This document shows positions 23,556 through 32,465 of a stretch of 64,000 nt of DNA, piece after piece. A program made the position numbers and the translations under genes. How positions within the stretch are numbered: position 1 is the first letter of the stretch; each line of letters starts with the position of its first letter. This DNA comes from Candidatus Chlorohelix allophototropha (GTDB lineage: Bacteria; Chloroflexota; Chloroflexia; Chloroheliales; Chloroheliaceae), in the NCBI RefSeq assembly GCF_030389965.1, contig NZ_CP128399.1, positions 2,826,799 to 2,890,798 on the forward strand, written 5' to 3'. Under the pieces are notes generated by a model. The model saw only the letters and a list, made by a program, of their open reading frames with translations. It was not told the DNA's origin and ran no database searches.

Positions 23556-24491
23556 TTAGGCAAACGGTTGGAAGTGATTAGTAAACATTCCATTGGTTTG
23601 GTAATTACCACTTTCCTTGCGGTCAATCCAATTTATTATACGTTTGCGTACCTCCGGAGCATCTGGGTCATTCAGGATTGCGTGGAAAGCCTCCGGGAAA
23701 ACATGCATCTCCTTATCAGTTGCAGCAATACGATGGAAAAAGGCTCGGGTAGGGCGATGACGTACCGTTATATCCTTGCCACCTTGTAAAATGATAGTTG
23801 GCATGCTGAGAAGATGGTGGGATTGCGCCGCTCGGTTCATCGCCTTTGTCATATTAAGCAAAAACCGCACGCTGACATGCTTGTTGAACAGCACATCCGC
23901 TTTCAAAACTTTGATAAATTCAAGGTCTCGAATACCCTGCTCTTCGCGCCCGGTAATGGGTAAAGCCGGTTTACGCCGATTAGTTGCCAAGTAAAAGGCG
24001 GTACGCAATATTTCATCGATTCTAGGTGTTATGGTCGGCGCTACCACACACGCTGCGAGTATAAGATAATCCGGCTTCAATTCAGGCTTGCTGTTAGCGG
24101 CATGTAAAATGGCAAGCGGAGTTCCCATGCTTTCACCAAGCAGGTAAAACGGCAAATTCGGATGCCGATTGCGTACCCAAGATGCCGCTGCCGCCACATC
24201 TCCTTCTAGTTCGCCAAAAGATTCTATATCGCCACGCACTCCATCGCTGCGCCCATGTCCGCGTAAATCCGGGGCATAAACCATTGCGCCTAGTGGCACA
24301 AGGTAAGGCGCAAGGGAAGAAGCGTAATAAGCGCCATGCCCACCCAGACCATGCACTATAAGTACCACCCGCGAGGCAGGAACGTCGGAAGGCTTCCAGC
24401 AATGCATATGTAGTCGCATGCCATCATGGCTCAAAAACTGTTCAGTTTCTTCCTGTAATAGCTCGTAAAGATTCTTCGTAAAAATACCCAT
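23556..24491 (-). CDS. Alpha/beta hydrolase, monoacylglycerol lipase-like
   Basis: A 311-residue soluble hydrolase with the serine hydrolase motifs: oxyanion HGLGGHGAYY (about 49-58), nucleophile LGESMGTPLAI (Ser about 123), acid in ILQGGKDITV and His in FPEAFHAILNDP (about 280). These resemble lysophospholipase/monoglyceride lipase (Hydrolase_4). The start is set at ATG 24491 (MGIFTKNLYELL) with AAAGGA before it; an upstream frame extension has no ribosome site. It lies 37 bp after the gene at 24529, so it can be co-transcribed with the cell-wall operon. Confidence 0.85.
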   Translation of the reverse strand: MGIFTKNLYELLQEETEQFLSHDGMRLHMHCWKPSDVPASRVVLIVHGLGGHGAYYASSLAPYLVPLGAMVYAPDLRGHGRSDGVRGDIESFGELEGDVAAAASWVRNRHPNLPFYLLGESMGTPLAILHAANSKPELKPDYLILAACVVAPTITPRIDEILRTAFYLATNRRKPALPITGREEQGIRDLEFIKVLKADVLFNKHVSVRFLLNMTKAMNRAAQSHHLLSMPTIILQGGKDITVRHRPTRAFFHRIAATDKEMHVFPEAFHAILNDPDAPEVRKRIINWIDRKESGNYQTNGMFTNHFQPFA

Positions 24492-24528
24492 ATCCTTTAA
24501 TTTAAACCGAAAGTTAGAAGTTAATCTG

Positions 24529-25263
24529 CTAATTTGATGATTTTTTCTTGCTACCAATAAAGCGGAAGTATCCCAACGTAACAAAACCAGTAAATAATAC
24601 CAGTATAACAAGAAGGGCAATTAAACCCTGCTCATACCAAAAATGCAACTTCACCCAAAGCCATGGGAAAGTCAAGGTATCGGCTAAACTCGCCCCATTA
24701 CGGTTGCCTGTTAACAGCACATATTTACCACCATGCTCAGCCTGGTCAAAAACCGCTACATAATAAGTGCCATCCTGCGTCAATTCGCGCCCGATACGTT
24801 GCCCTTCCCAGAAACCGATCTGGGTATAGGGTTCATCTACTAAAATTCTAGCCTTTGGTTCATTGGGGTCGTCCTGTGAAAGCACCATACCGTATTCGGG
24901 AGGAAGTGTGAAAGGCAATTTCCTTAAATCTGATTCGGGAGGCATGGGTAGACCGGGTCCAAAAAGCGCCAGAGAAGGGCGAAAATTATCTAACCCCTCT
25001 AGGCGTGGGATGTTTAGTTCAAGGTTTATTTCTAGACCCTTGCTGGCAGTAAAAGAATAGAATTGCGCCTTATCAGAGACTAGTTCGCTCACAAACTGAC
25101 GTGCCCGATCAGGGTCATCGTAAGAAATTACGTCGCTAGAAGATAAATTGTAGTTGGCAGTGAAAACATTTTGACGAGCAGCAGAAGCGCCAGAGTATAA
25201 AAGAATGAATACTATCCCTAGTACACTTAGAACAATAATAGCTTTTAAAATCCGGTCTATCAT
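24529..25263 (-). CDS. Exported two-TM protein of the pbpA operon, function unknown
   Basis: A 244-residue protein with an N-terminal membrane anchor (about 8-30), a beta-rich extracytoplasmic domain (about 45-205, FYSFTASKGLEINLELNIPR, GTYYVAVFDQAEHGGKYVLL) resembling bacterial pre-peptidase C-terminal sandwiches, and a C-terminal TM helix (about 212-236) with a short basic tail. Its start overlaps the pbpA stop by 4 bp, so it is coupled to cell-wall synthesis genes. It may assist the RodA-PBP2 pair or bind surface sugars; no family was recognised. Confidence 0.8.
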   Translation of the reverse strand: MIDRILKAIIVLSVLGIVFILLYSGASAARQNVFTANYNLSSSDVISYDDPDRARQFVSELVSDKAQFYSFTASKGLEINLELNIPRLEGLDNFRPSLALFGPGLPMPPESDLRKLPFTLPPEYGMVLSQDDPNEPKARILVDEPYTQIGFWEGQRIGRELTQDGTYYVAVFDQAEHGGKYVLLTGNRNGASLADTLTFPWLWVKLHFWYEQGLIALLVILVLFTGFVTLGYFRFIGSKKKSSN

Positions 25264-26996
25264 TTAACCTGTGACAAAACGCGCTTGAGTATGGTATTTG
25301 CTTTGGGCATTGCATCGGTTAAGCCTTCGGCACCGCGCTTGTTATCTATCACCACCGCAATAGAGAAAGCTCGATCACCCTTTGTCGCCCAAGCGATATA
25401 CCAGCCATTGTTAATACCCTGCTGAGGGTTTACTTCGGCAGTGCCGGTTTTGCCACCTACTATTGCACCAGAGCCGGGCAAACCGCCCCCATTAAGTCCC
25501 ACATAACCGTTCGTGGCAGATTTTACCATAATATCGCGTACTGCTTTAGAGGTTTCCGGCAAAAGTGGTTTGAGCCATGCTTCGGGCTTGGTTGCTTTGA
25601 CCAGCACTTTTTCACGGGTGCGGATTTCTTTCACCAATATGGGTTTGGGAAGCGCCCCGTCATCGCGGGCAAAACTGGCAGCCAACATCGCCCAATGTAG
25701 CGGTGTTACTAGTATCTCGCCTTGACCAAAGCCGGTGGAAGCCTGCGCCGGACGCTTGTCTAGAAAACCCGTAGTTAGGAAAGGACGGCTCTTTTCCACC
25801 GGAATATCAAAGGGAATTGCTGTATTGAAGCCGAAACGTTCCATATAACGCAATTCGTCTGCGCCGCCAATCGCCAACCCGATTTGCCCGAACACAGCAT
25901 TGAGCGAAAAGATATAGCCTTCGGTGGTAGTCCAATCGGTGCGAGTCTTGTCTGGGCGATTCGGGTCGTTAAACACCGCGCCATCCACCGTTAGTTTGCC
26001 TTCGTCTTTCCAAAGCGTATCGGGAGTAGCTTTTCCCAAATCGAGTAAAGCGGAAAGTGAAAGGGTCTTAAAGGTTGAACCGGGAATGTATAAGCCCTGA
26101 GTTGGGCGGGTGAGAAGCGGCTTTTTAGGGTCATCGCGAAGGGCGTTCCAGCGTTTCTGAATTTCTTTGGTTTGCGCATCCCATAGGTCATCCGCCACCG
26201 TTGGGTCAAATGCCAGTTGAGCCGGGTCGAAGTGAGGATTGCCGACCATCGCCAATATTTCCCCGCTTTTGGCATCCATCAATACAATAGCGCCATCCTG
26301 AGTACCCAACTGCTGTTGCGCCAGTTCCTGATATTCCGGCACAATGCTCAAATACAAATCGTTGCCAACTATCGGTTGGTGAGTTAAATCGCGGGTCAGC
26401 GCCACAAACGGATTTGTCCCAGAACGCCCGGAAAGGTAATCGTCGTAACTCGCCTCTAGCCCGCTACTACCGAACTGAAGCGGACTATAATAACCCACCA
26501 GCGGGCTGATATAAGGATTCAGGTAGGTGCGACGTACCACGCCATCCTTGACTTCAATACTTACCAGCGGGTTGCCAAAAGTATCGCGAACCGTCCCACG
26601 CTGCACCGTTAGTTGTTGACGAATAATGCGGGGGTCTTGGACTAATTCGTTTTTGGGGGTGAAATAAGGTTTGCTGATTTCGTCCGTAATTACAATTTGG
26701 TTGCGCAGCAGTTGAAAGCTGAGCAGGATAAAACCTGCCAGAATGAAAGTCATAGCGCGTTGTGTATTATGCGCAATCCGTTCCTGACTAGAAGCATCTT
26801 TTTTGATGGGCGCGTTGCCATACCAGAAAGCCAAGAGCAGCAGAAGCCCGGTGACGAGCATACAGATTAGCCAAACGGAGTCGCTACGCCCGTTTGCATC
26901 CCAATCTGGACCGAACAGGAAGCCAAAAGAAAGTCCAAAACCGATTATACCTGCTGCCAATATCAAGCTCAGGTATCGAATTGTTTTTGGATTCAT
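25260..26996 (-). CDS. Penicillin-binding protein 2 / transpeptidase (PbpA-like)
   Basis: A 578-residue class B PBP that cross-links peptidoglycan. Two N-terminal TM helices (about 7-25 and 40-58) and a third at about 85-105 are unusual, since most class B PBPs have one. After the dimerisation domain (VQRGTVRDTFGNPL) come the catalytic motifs SxxK in PGSTFKTLS, SxN in SLNAVFG and KTG in GGKTGTAEVN. All are intact. It overlaps the rodA gene upstream by 4 bp; the pair RodA-PBP2 forms the elongation SEDS complex. Confidence 0.95.
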   Translation of the reverse strand: MNPKTIRYLSLILAAGIIGFGLSFGFLFGPDWDANGRSDSVWLICMLVTGLLLLLAFWYGNAPIKKDASSQERIAHNTQRAMTFILAGFILLSFQLLRNQIVITDEISKPYFTPKNELVQDPRIIRQQLTVQRGTVRDTFGNPLVSIEVKDGVVRRTYLNPYISPLVGYYSPLQFGSSGLEASYDDYLSGRSGTNPFVALTRDLTHQPIVGNDLYLSIVPEYQELAQQQLGTQDGAIVLMDAKSGEILAMVGNPHFDPAQLAFDPTVADDLWDAQTKEIQKRWNALRDDPKKPLLTRPTQGLYIPGSTFKTLSLSALLDLGKATPDTLWKDEGKLTVDGAVFNDPNRPDKTRTDWTTTEGYIFSLNAVFGQIGLAIGGADELRYMERFGFNTAIPFDIPVEKSRPFLTTGFLDKRPAQASTGFGQGEILVTPLHWAMLAASFARDDGALPKPILVKEIRTREKVLVKATKPEAWLKPLLPETSKAVRDIMVKSATNGYVGLNGGGLPGSGAIVGGKTGTAEVNPQQGINNGWYIAWATKGDRAFSIAVVIDNKRGAEGLTDAMPKANTILKRVLSQVK

Positions 26997-28321
26997 ACTT
27001 TGCTATCTCGCTCTAACGAAAGGCGCACCAATAACCCTGCCATCAGAAAGTTTACTAGAATTGAACTACCCCCATAACTGATAAAAGGTAAGGTCATGCC
27101 GCTTAGGGGGATAAGTTTGGTCACACCACCTACGATAATTAAAGTTTGAATGCCAAAAATTGCGCTGATGCCGATAGCCAGAAATTGGTAAAAGCCATTG
27201 GTGGTATGCAAGGCAATGTGGAAACCGCGATATACCAGCAAAACATCCAAGCCTAATATACCAAGCGCTCCAGCCAAGCCCATTTCCTCACCAATAGCCG
27301 CCATTACATAATCGGTATGTACTTCCGGGATAAAATAGGGCGCGCCTTGTCCAATACCTTGCCCGAATACGCCACCTTCCGCGAAAGAGAATAGCGCCTG
27401 AACAATCTGGTAAGAACGTCCCTGCCCGGTAGGCCATGGGTTTAGCCATGCATCCACCCGCACGCGCACATGCGCCAGTTGGTCAATATTGGCAGATAAT
27501 ACATAAATCAAGGCAAACCCGGCGATGATTAAGACCAATCCTACTATTACATAGCTGGCGCGTCCGGTAGCGGCAAAAAGCATTATGAGGAATACGCCGA
27601 AAAATAATTCCGCTGCGCCTAGTTCTTTTTGAACAATCATGGTCAAAAGGGCTATACCCAAAATACCAAGCATTGGCATAAGATAAGGAAAAGGCGGTAG
27701 CGGGATAGGACCTAACCTGAAATTGGTAGAAAGAATTACCTCACGTTTATCATCTAGATAGGCGGCGAGGAAAACCACCAGCATCACTTTTAAAAGCTCG
27801 CTAGGCTGGAAACTGAAAATTCCAAAACGAAACCAAAGCCGCGCCCCGTTTACTTCCTGACCAAAAATAGTTACCGCCGCTGTGAGAAGCAAACCTAGAA
27901 AAAGGAAGGTGTATTTGTAGCGTCGCAGCGCCATAATATTGCGCAGCCCTAACGCTACAATAAGAAAGGTGGTATAACCCAGCACTACCCATAGCACTTG
28001 CCGACTGGCAATATTGCCCGTTCGAGTGGTTTCAAGACGCTGGCTCATTATCAACCCAAAAGCGGACAGAGCAGAGACTAACGGCATAATAAGCTGGTCT
28101 GAACGTGGCAACCAGATGGTAAGTACCAGATGCGTTACCAACAGCAGACCGATAAATACAAAGGGCATCCACAGGTCTTTGGCATCCCAGCCAACCCGCT
28201 GATTTGGTACAGAAATGACAATCAACATTCCAAGCAGCACCAGTAGCGCTGGCGCAACCAGCAATTGGAGTTCTACCAGCCGTAATGGCGGTTTTTTCTT
28301 TAAAGTTGGGGTTATTTGCAT
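26993..28321 (-). CDS. SEDS peptidoglycan glycosyltransferase (RodA/FtsW/SpoVE)
   Basis: A 442-residue polytopic membrane protein with about 10-12 TM helices. SEDS motifs are visible: GARLWFRFGIFSFQPSELLK in the large extracytoplasmic loop (the catalytic Asp loop), HVRVRVDAWLNPWP, QIVQALFSFAEGGVFGQGIG and HTDYVMAAIGEEMGLAG, SGMTLPFISYGGSSI. It polymerises lipid II into glycan strands and works with the class B PBP encoded next. ATG 28321. Which of the RodA or FtsW roles it fills is not certain from sequence, but pairing with a PBP2-like gene favours a wall-elongation role. Confidence 0.93.
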   Translation of the reverse strand: MQITPTLKKKPPLRLVELQLLVAPALLVLLGMLIVISVPNQRVGWDAKDLWMPFVFIGLLLVTHLVLTIWLPRSDQLIMPLVSALSAFGLIMSQRLETTRTGNIASRQVLWVVLGYTTFLIVALGLRNIMALRRYKYTFLFLGLLLTAAVTIFGQEVNGARLWFRFGIFSFQPSELLKVMLVVFLAAYLDDKREVILSTNFRLGPIPLPPFPYLMPMLGILGIALLTMIVQKELGAAELFFGVFLIMLFAATGRASYVIVGLVLIIAGFALIYVLSANIDQLAHVRVRVDAWLNPWPTGQGRSYQIVQALFSFAEGGVFGQGIGQGAPYFIPEVHTDYVMAAIGEEMGLAGALGILGLDVLLVYRGFHIALHTTNGFYQFLAIGISAIFGIQTLIIVGGVTKLIPLSGMTLPFISYGGSSILVNFLMAGLLVRLSLERDSKV

Positions 28322-28458
28322 AATTGGCTATAAAAACGAAAACGAGCAGACTCAACCAAGCTGCCCGACTTCAATTCACAAGGGGTATCTAGAAATAATT
28401 TGCCCAAGAGTTTTGCGGATAATTATCTATAATAGCTTAATCTGGAAGGACCACGCCA

Positions 28459-28611
28459 CTAATGGCGAGGTCGCCGCTCCACAGATTTTTCATCTACACG
28501 AACAGGCACACGTACACGACGCTTTTCAGCATCTTTTTGTTGGCGTTCTATTGCTTTAGCGGCAGCTATAGCAGCGGTAACGGCAGCGATGACGGCAGCT
28601 AGTAATTCCAT
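28459..28611 (-). CDS. Small 50-residue protein, one TM-like helix
   Basis: MELLAAVIAAVTAAIAAAKA forms an Ala-rich hydrophobic helix, followed by a strongly basic tail (KRRVRVPVRVDEKSVERRP). GGAAGG lies 9 bp before ATG 28611. The hydrophobic-plus-basic pattern occurs in small membrane proteins, including some type I toxins, but no antisense partner was identified. Hypothetical. Confidence 0.55.
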   Translation of the reverse strand: MELLAAVIAAVTAAIAAAKAIERQQKDAEKRRVRVPVRVDEKSVERRPRH

Positions 28612-28913
28612 AGTGTAAAACCTTCCTATCCCAAAGAATTTGTAGCCCCAGCCTTTCTGAGTCAGGACCAAACTAGAGCGGTGACCGATAGCTGGTATAT
28701 TAGGTAGACCAAAGACCGCCCAGATAGGGTTCTGGTGCTATCTGCAAATTTATCTTAACCCATGTACCGTACCAACGCAATAGGATATACATATAATGTT
28801 CACTATTTTTAAGACTCTTTTAACACTTGGTGCGGGAGGGTTATTGTGGCGCTAGATTCGAACACAATTACATTTAGGTGGTTTTCTTCTCGGCATAATT
28901 TGAGAGCTGAAAA
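28612..28913. other. 302-bp intergenic region with one hairpin
   Basis: Between xseA (ends 28914) and the 50-residue gene. It has a GCGGT/ACCGC pairing about 28678-28719 and a 6-bp hairpin AGATAG/CTATCT (28722-28743). No clear promoter or gene was recognised. Confidence 0.4.
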
Positions 28914-30101
28914 TTAACGCACCTCAGCCTCAAATTCGCCGTTGCTTAGTCGAACTCGGATTTTGTTTGTATTGGCTATTTGGGATATGTCGTGAATAAC
29001 TTCGCCCGATTCTTTCTTGGTCACTATGGCATAGCCGCGTTGCAAAATCTGTTGAGGGTCAAGCACTTTGAGACGGTAGGAAAGGGCGCGAGTCTCCAGT
29101 TGTAAAACCTTTAAACGGTGGTTTGTATTTTGAGAAATTTGAGCGATTAATTGTTCTACCCGGTTGCGCTGCTGCGCGAGCAAGGTGGAGGGCGAAGCCA
29201 ATTCAAGTCGTCTTTGTAAGGCGTTTATAGCCGCTCGACTCTCCTCCAAGCGGTAATCGAGCGAGGCGGAAAGTTGCGATTGTAATTCTTCAAGCTCACT
29301 CCGAATATCGGCAATATCGGGGGAGACGAGTTCGGCGGCGGCGCTAGGAGTAGGGGCGCGCATATCCGCCACGAAATCCACAATCGTGAAGTCGGTTTCG
29401 TGACCAACCCCGGTGATTACTGGATGCCTACTGGTAAACACGGCACGCGCCACCCTTTCATCATTAAATACTGCCAGTTCTTCGGGCGCACCACCACCAC
29501 GCGCCAGTATTATAACTTCAACTTCTGGCATAGCATTGAGGCTGTGCAAGGCAGCCACAATCTGCAGCGGTGCATTTTCGCCCTGTACCAGCGTGGGAGA
29601 CAATACTACGGTGGCGAGCGGGTAGCGACGGCGCAATACATTCAGGATGTCCTGAAAAGCGGCAGCTTTCCCGGAAGTTACCACCCCGATAGTTTTCGGG
29701 CGTTGAGGGAGGGGGCGTTTGCGTTCCGGTGCAAACAGTCCTTCCGCTTCCAGCCTTTGCTTGAGCAATTCAAATTCGAGCGCAAGTTTGCCCTGCCCTT
29801 CCGGCTGGATCAAATCCACATAGAATTGCAGCTTTCCGGTCTGTTCGTAAATCGAAACTTTACCATGCATTAGGTAATTGGTTCCGTTTACAGGCTTGTA
29901 TTTTTGGCGCAGAGCGTTACCCTTGAACAATACGCAATCCACCACACCGCTGGCATCTTTAAGACGAAAGTAGGTATGCCCGTTCTGATAGGTATTGCTG
30001 TTTGATACCTCGCCGCGCAACCACATATCACTGAGGCGCTCGTCCAGAGCCATCAAGGCTTTGAGATATTCGAGTAGTTCGCTAACACTGAAAATTTCCA
30101 A
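28914..30101 (-). CDS. xseA: Exodeoxyribonuclease VII large subunit
   Basis: A 395-residue subunit of ExoVII, which degrades single-stranded DNA in either direction. N-terminal OB-fold (SVSELLEYLKALMA, LWLRGEVSN-like DMWLRGEVSN, HTYFRLKD), then the catalytic domain with GVVTSGKAAAFQDI, ILARGGGAPEELAVFNDE and GVGHETDFTIVDFVADMRAPTPSAAAEL, then a long coiled-coil and a C-terminal GYAIVTK strand. Start TTG 30101 is likely since GGGGA precedes it; TTG 30113 is an alternative. The small subunit xseB is not found next to it. Upstream are four TTATCCC repeats. Confidence 0.93.
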   Translation of the reverse strand: MEIFSVSELLEYLKALMALDERLSDMWLRGEVSNSNTYQNGHTYFRLKDASGVVDCVLFKGNALRQKYKPVNGTNYLMHGKVSIYEQTGKLQFYVDLIQPEGQGKLALEFELLKQRLEAEGLFAPERKRPLPQRPKTIGVVTSGKAAAFQDILNVLRRRYPLATVVLSPTLVQGENAPLQIVAALHSLNAMPEVEVIILARGGGAPEELAVFNDERVARAVFTSRHPVITGVGHETDFTIVDFVADMRAPTPSAAAELVSPDIADIRSELEELQSQLSASLDYRLEESRAAINALQRRLELASPSTLLAQQRNRVEQLIAQISQNTNHRLKVLQLETRALSYRLKVLDPQQILQRGYAIVTKKESGEVIHDISQIANTNKIRVRLSNGEFEAEVR

Positions 30102-30103
30102 GA

Positions 30104-30142
30104 TTATCCCCAATTATCCCAAGTTATCCCAAGTTATCCCCA
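30104..30142. repeat. Four TTATCCC(C/A)A units at exact 10-bp spacing
   Basis: TTATCCCCA at 30104-30112, TTATCCCAA at 30114-30122 and 30124-30132, and TTATCCCCA at 30134-30142. The units differ from the DnaA box TTATCCACA by one or two bases and lie on one face of the helix, directly upstream of xseA. Nature unproven. Confidence 0.7.
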
Positions 30143-30340
30143 GCGGGTAGCAAGCGAGTAGGCGGTTCACTACTCCACGTTGGTGTTGCAACTTGCACAC
30201 CGCTGTCGCTGATGCCGCTAATCGGCACATACCGGCTTTTCATTGCTACGTTCAGCTTTACCACATCCCAACACTATCCCGCTCGGTGTTATATATCGCC
30301 GCCTTCTATACAAGCTTAAAAGCGTATAACAAAGGTTATA

Positions 30341-31138
30341 TTAAGGGCGATAAGTCTCGCGAAGGCGTTTTTTACGTTGGCGTTCCAGAAAGTCCAGCAC
30401 CACCATACCGGTAAGTTCGGGGCGTTGCTGCGGGACAGCATGGGCAACACCCGGCAAGATACACAACTCGCTGCCTTCGATAAAGCGGTGCATTTCCAAA
30501 ACCTGATCAACTGTGCCAAAAGGGTCACGCTGCCCAGTCATCAATAGCACCGGAAGCTTCATAGCACGCATCTCTGCTTCGGTGGGATAGCCGGAATCAT
30601 CCAGCCACATCGCAATCATTTGCGCACTCAATTTTTTCCAGTAGCCCGGTTCACGGTGCGCATATTGCCTTTCGAGAATAGCCGCCCACTCCTTGAAGTT
30701 CTGCTCAATGTAAGCGCCATCAAGTTTATACATTGCAGCAAGAATCTCAGGTGTATTACGGTAGTTCACGCCGATTGCCACCAAAGTATCTACCAAAGCG
30801 GGATATAGGGAAGCAAGCTTTAGCGCGGTTATACCACCATCGCTGAAACCAACCACATGCACTTTTTTGATACCCAGATATTTCAGCAACCCTGCGGCAT
30901 CGTCAGCCAATTCACTATAACCGGAAAACTTTTGAGAGGGATTATCGGTGCGTCCATGCCCGCGATGCTCATAGGCAATCAAGCGATAGTGACGGGCAAA
31001 AACTTCAAAGTGCTTACCCCAATCGCTGGCGGAATCAATCAGACCAAAAGCGCCGTTGAGGAGTAAAAGCGGCTCGGCTTCTTCAGCCCCGCTTACTTCG
31101 TAATAGATCTTTAAATCGCGTAGAGGTGCATAAGGCAT
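30341..31138 (-). CDS. Alpha/beta-fold hydrolase
   Basis: A 265-residue soluble hydrolase. Strand LKIYYEVSGAEEAEPLLLLN, nucleophile elbow GFSDGGITAL (Ser about 98), acid region GQRDPFGTVDQVL (Asp about 210) and His in GVAHAVPQQRPEL (about 236) are present. Similar to 3-oxoadipate enol-lactonase or bromoperoxidase-like AB-hydrolases; the substrate is not known. ATG 31138. It is followed by a 240-bp space before xseA and has no clear operon partner. Confidence 0.88.
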   Translation of the reverse strand: MPYAPLRDLKIYYEVSGAEEAEPLLLLNGAFGLIDSASDWGKHFEVFARHYRLIAYEHRGHGRTDNPSQKFSGYSELADDAAGLLKYLGIKKVHVVGFSDGGITALKLASLYPALVDTLVAIGVNYRNTPEILAAMYKLDGAYIEQNFKEWAAILERQYAHREPGYWKKLSAQMIAMWLDDSGYPTEAEMRAMKLPVLLMTGQRDPFGTVDQVLEMHRFIEGSELCILPGVAHAVPQQRPELTGMVVLDFLERQRKKRLRETYRP

Positions 31139-31258
31139 CTTCTACCTCTGGATTCTGTGGAGAAGGATAGAAAAGACGCTACAGTTATAAAGATAAATTA
31201 GAGAAACAAAGAACTAAATCAAGACTTTCACTTGGAACAGAAATGAATCTAGATTAGA

Positions 31259-31282
31259 GACAAGAGGCTTAAGCCCCTTGTC
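31259..31282. terminator. Hairpin after accB
   Basis: GACAAG and CTTGTC flank the palindrome GGCTTAAGCC with one A-C mismatch each side, giving a stem of 9 to 10 bp. It lies 47 bp after the accB stop. No T-run on either strand, so termination or RNA-end protection is uncertain. Confidence 0.45.
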
Positions 31283-31328
31283 CGAAAATCCATCTGATGC
31301 GAAAGTTCTACATGAGCTAAAAGGCAGA

Positions 31329-31874
31329 TTAAATCGGCTCCAGCAAAAACAGGGTTTGCCCGTATTCTACAGGCTGACCGTTCTCAACGCTGATTTTCAC
31401 GCAGCGACCGGTATGATCGCTGGTTATTTCGTTCATTATCTTCATAGCCTCGATAATGCCGATAACCTGTCCTTTTTCCACCACTTCTCCTTCGGTCACA
31501 AAGGAGCGAGCTTTGGGGTCGGGCGAACGGTAGAAAGTGCCGACCATAGGCGCAACAACTTTGTGGAAAGAGTCTTCCGGTGGCGCGCCGGGATCGGTAA
31601 TCGAACGACCATCCATTGCGGATACAACATTGCCCTGCCCGCGTGAAGCGCGATTCGATCGATTAGGTGAAACCTCTAATGTTTGTACCACCATCTTTTC
31701 GCGCTTGATAAGAAGCTTATGTGAGCCATTCTCAATAGCCAATTCCGTAATATCACTGGCTTCGACCATTTTGATAAGCTCGCGAATTTCCTCATTAAGG
31801 AAATTTCCTGATGGAGATGAGCCTTTTTCTGGTTCACCGGATGGTATCCGGCTGCTTGAGCTGGAAGTAGTCAA
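31329..31874 (-). CDS. accB: Biotin carboxyl carrier protein of acetyl-CoA carboxylase
   Basis: A 181-residue protein carrying biotin for malonyl-CoA formation in fatty acid synthesis. The C-terminal biotinyl domain (about 105-181) has the biotin lysine in IEAMKIMNEI (Lys about 143), with GTFYRSPDP (about 113) at the start. The N-terminus (about 1-90) is Ser/Pro-rich with a short helical segment LNEEIRELIKMVEAS typical of BCCP. TTG 31874 begins immediately after the efp stop (31875-31877), so the two are coupled. accC is not adjacent. Confidence 0.93.
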   Translation of the reverse strand: MTTSSSSSRIPSGEPEKGSSPSGNFLNEEIRELIKMVEASDITELAIENGSHKLLIKREKMVVQTLEVSPNRSNRASRGQGNVVSAMDGRSITDPGAPPEDSFHKVVAPMVGTFYRSPDPKARSFVTEGEVVEKGQVIGIIEAMKIMNEITSDHTGRCVKISVENGQPVEYGQTLFLLEPI

Positions 31875-32432
31875 TTAAGCACGCTCCACATAAGACCCCG
31901 AACGGGTGTCTACCTTAACTTTATCGCCAATATTAATGAATAACGGGACATTGACGGTTAATCCTGTATCAGTAGTTGCCGGTTTGCTGGTACCACTGGC
32001 GGTATCGCCTCTGATACCCGGCTCGGTATAAGTTACGGTTAAAACTACCGAAGGGGGGATTTCAATATCAATAGGTTCACTGTTATAGGTAATTAGGTCA
32101 ACTGTATCATTTTCGTGGATATAATATTTCACGTCACCCATCTGCTCATCGTTCAATATCGACTGCTCGTAGTTATCCACGTTCATAAAATGATAGTCGT
32201 CGCCATCCTTGTAAAGAAACTGCACCACTTCGCGCTCTAGCCGCACATCGTTAAATTTGGCACCGGCTTGGAATGTACGCACAGTATTAGAACCGCTGCG
32301 CAGGTTCTTAAAACTAATTTTCACCTGAGCGCTGCCTCGCCCGATCTTCTGGTGATCAAATTCCAGAATCTTCTGAAGTTGACCATCAAGGTCAATTACC
32401 ATTCCGCGTTTAATTTCGCTGGTCGAAACCAT
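31875..32432 (-). CDS. efp: Elongation factor P with Arg32 at the tip
   Basis: A 185-residue three-domain protein that rescues ribosomes stalled at poly-proline. Domain I (1-65) starts MVSTSEIKRGMVIDLDGQL and has the tip loop HQKIGRGSAQVK: the residue at the modification position (E. coli Lys34) is Arg32. Domains II and III are complete (YHFMNVDNYEQSILND; GLTVNVPLFINIGDKVKVDT; ending SGSYVERA). Arg-type EF-Ps are rhamnosylated by EarP in some bacteria; no earP is in this window. It lies in the aroQ-efp-accB order common in several phyla. ATG 32432. Confidence 0.96.
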   Translation of the reverse strand: MVSTSEIKRGMVIDLDGQLQKILEFDHQKIGRGSAQVKISFKNLRSGSNTVRTFQAGAKFNDVRLEREVVQFLYKDGDDYHFMNVDNYEQSILNDEQMGDVKYYIHENDTVDLITYNSEPIDIEIPPSVVLTVTYTEPGIRGDTASGTSKPATTDTGLTVNVPLFINIGDKVKVDTRSGSYVERA

Positions 32433-32465
32433 ACCTTCTCCTGAATAAACTGGTGTTATGATATC

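Noticed and set aside
28459-28611. Type I toxin-antitoxin for the small hydrophobic-basic protein
   Set aside because: No antisense promoter or RNA could be seen; size and pattern alone are not enough.
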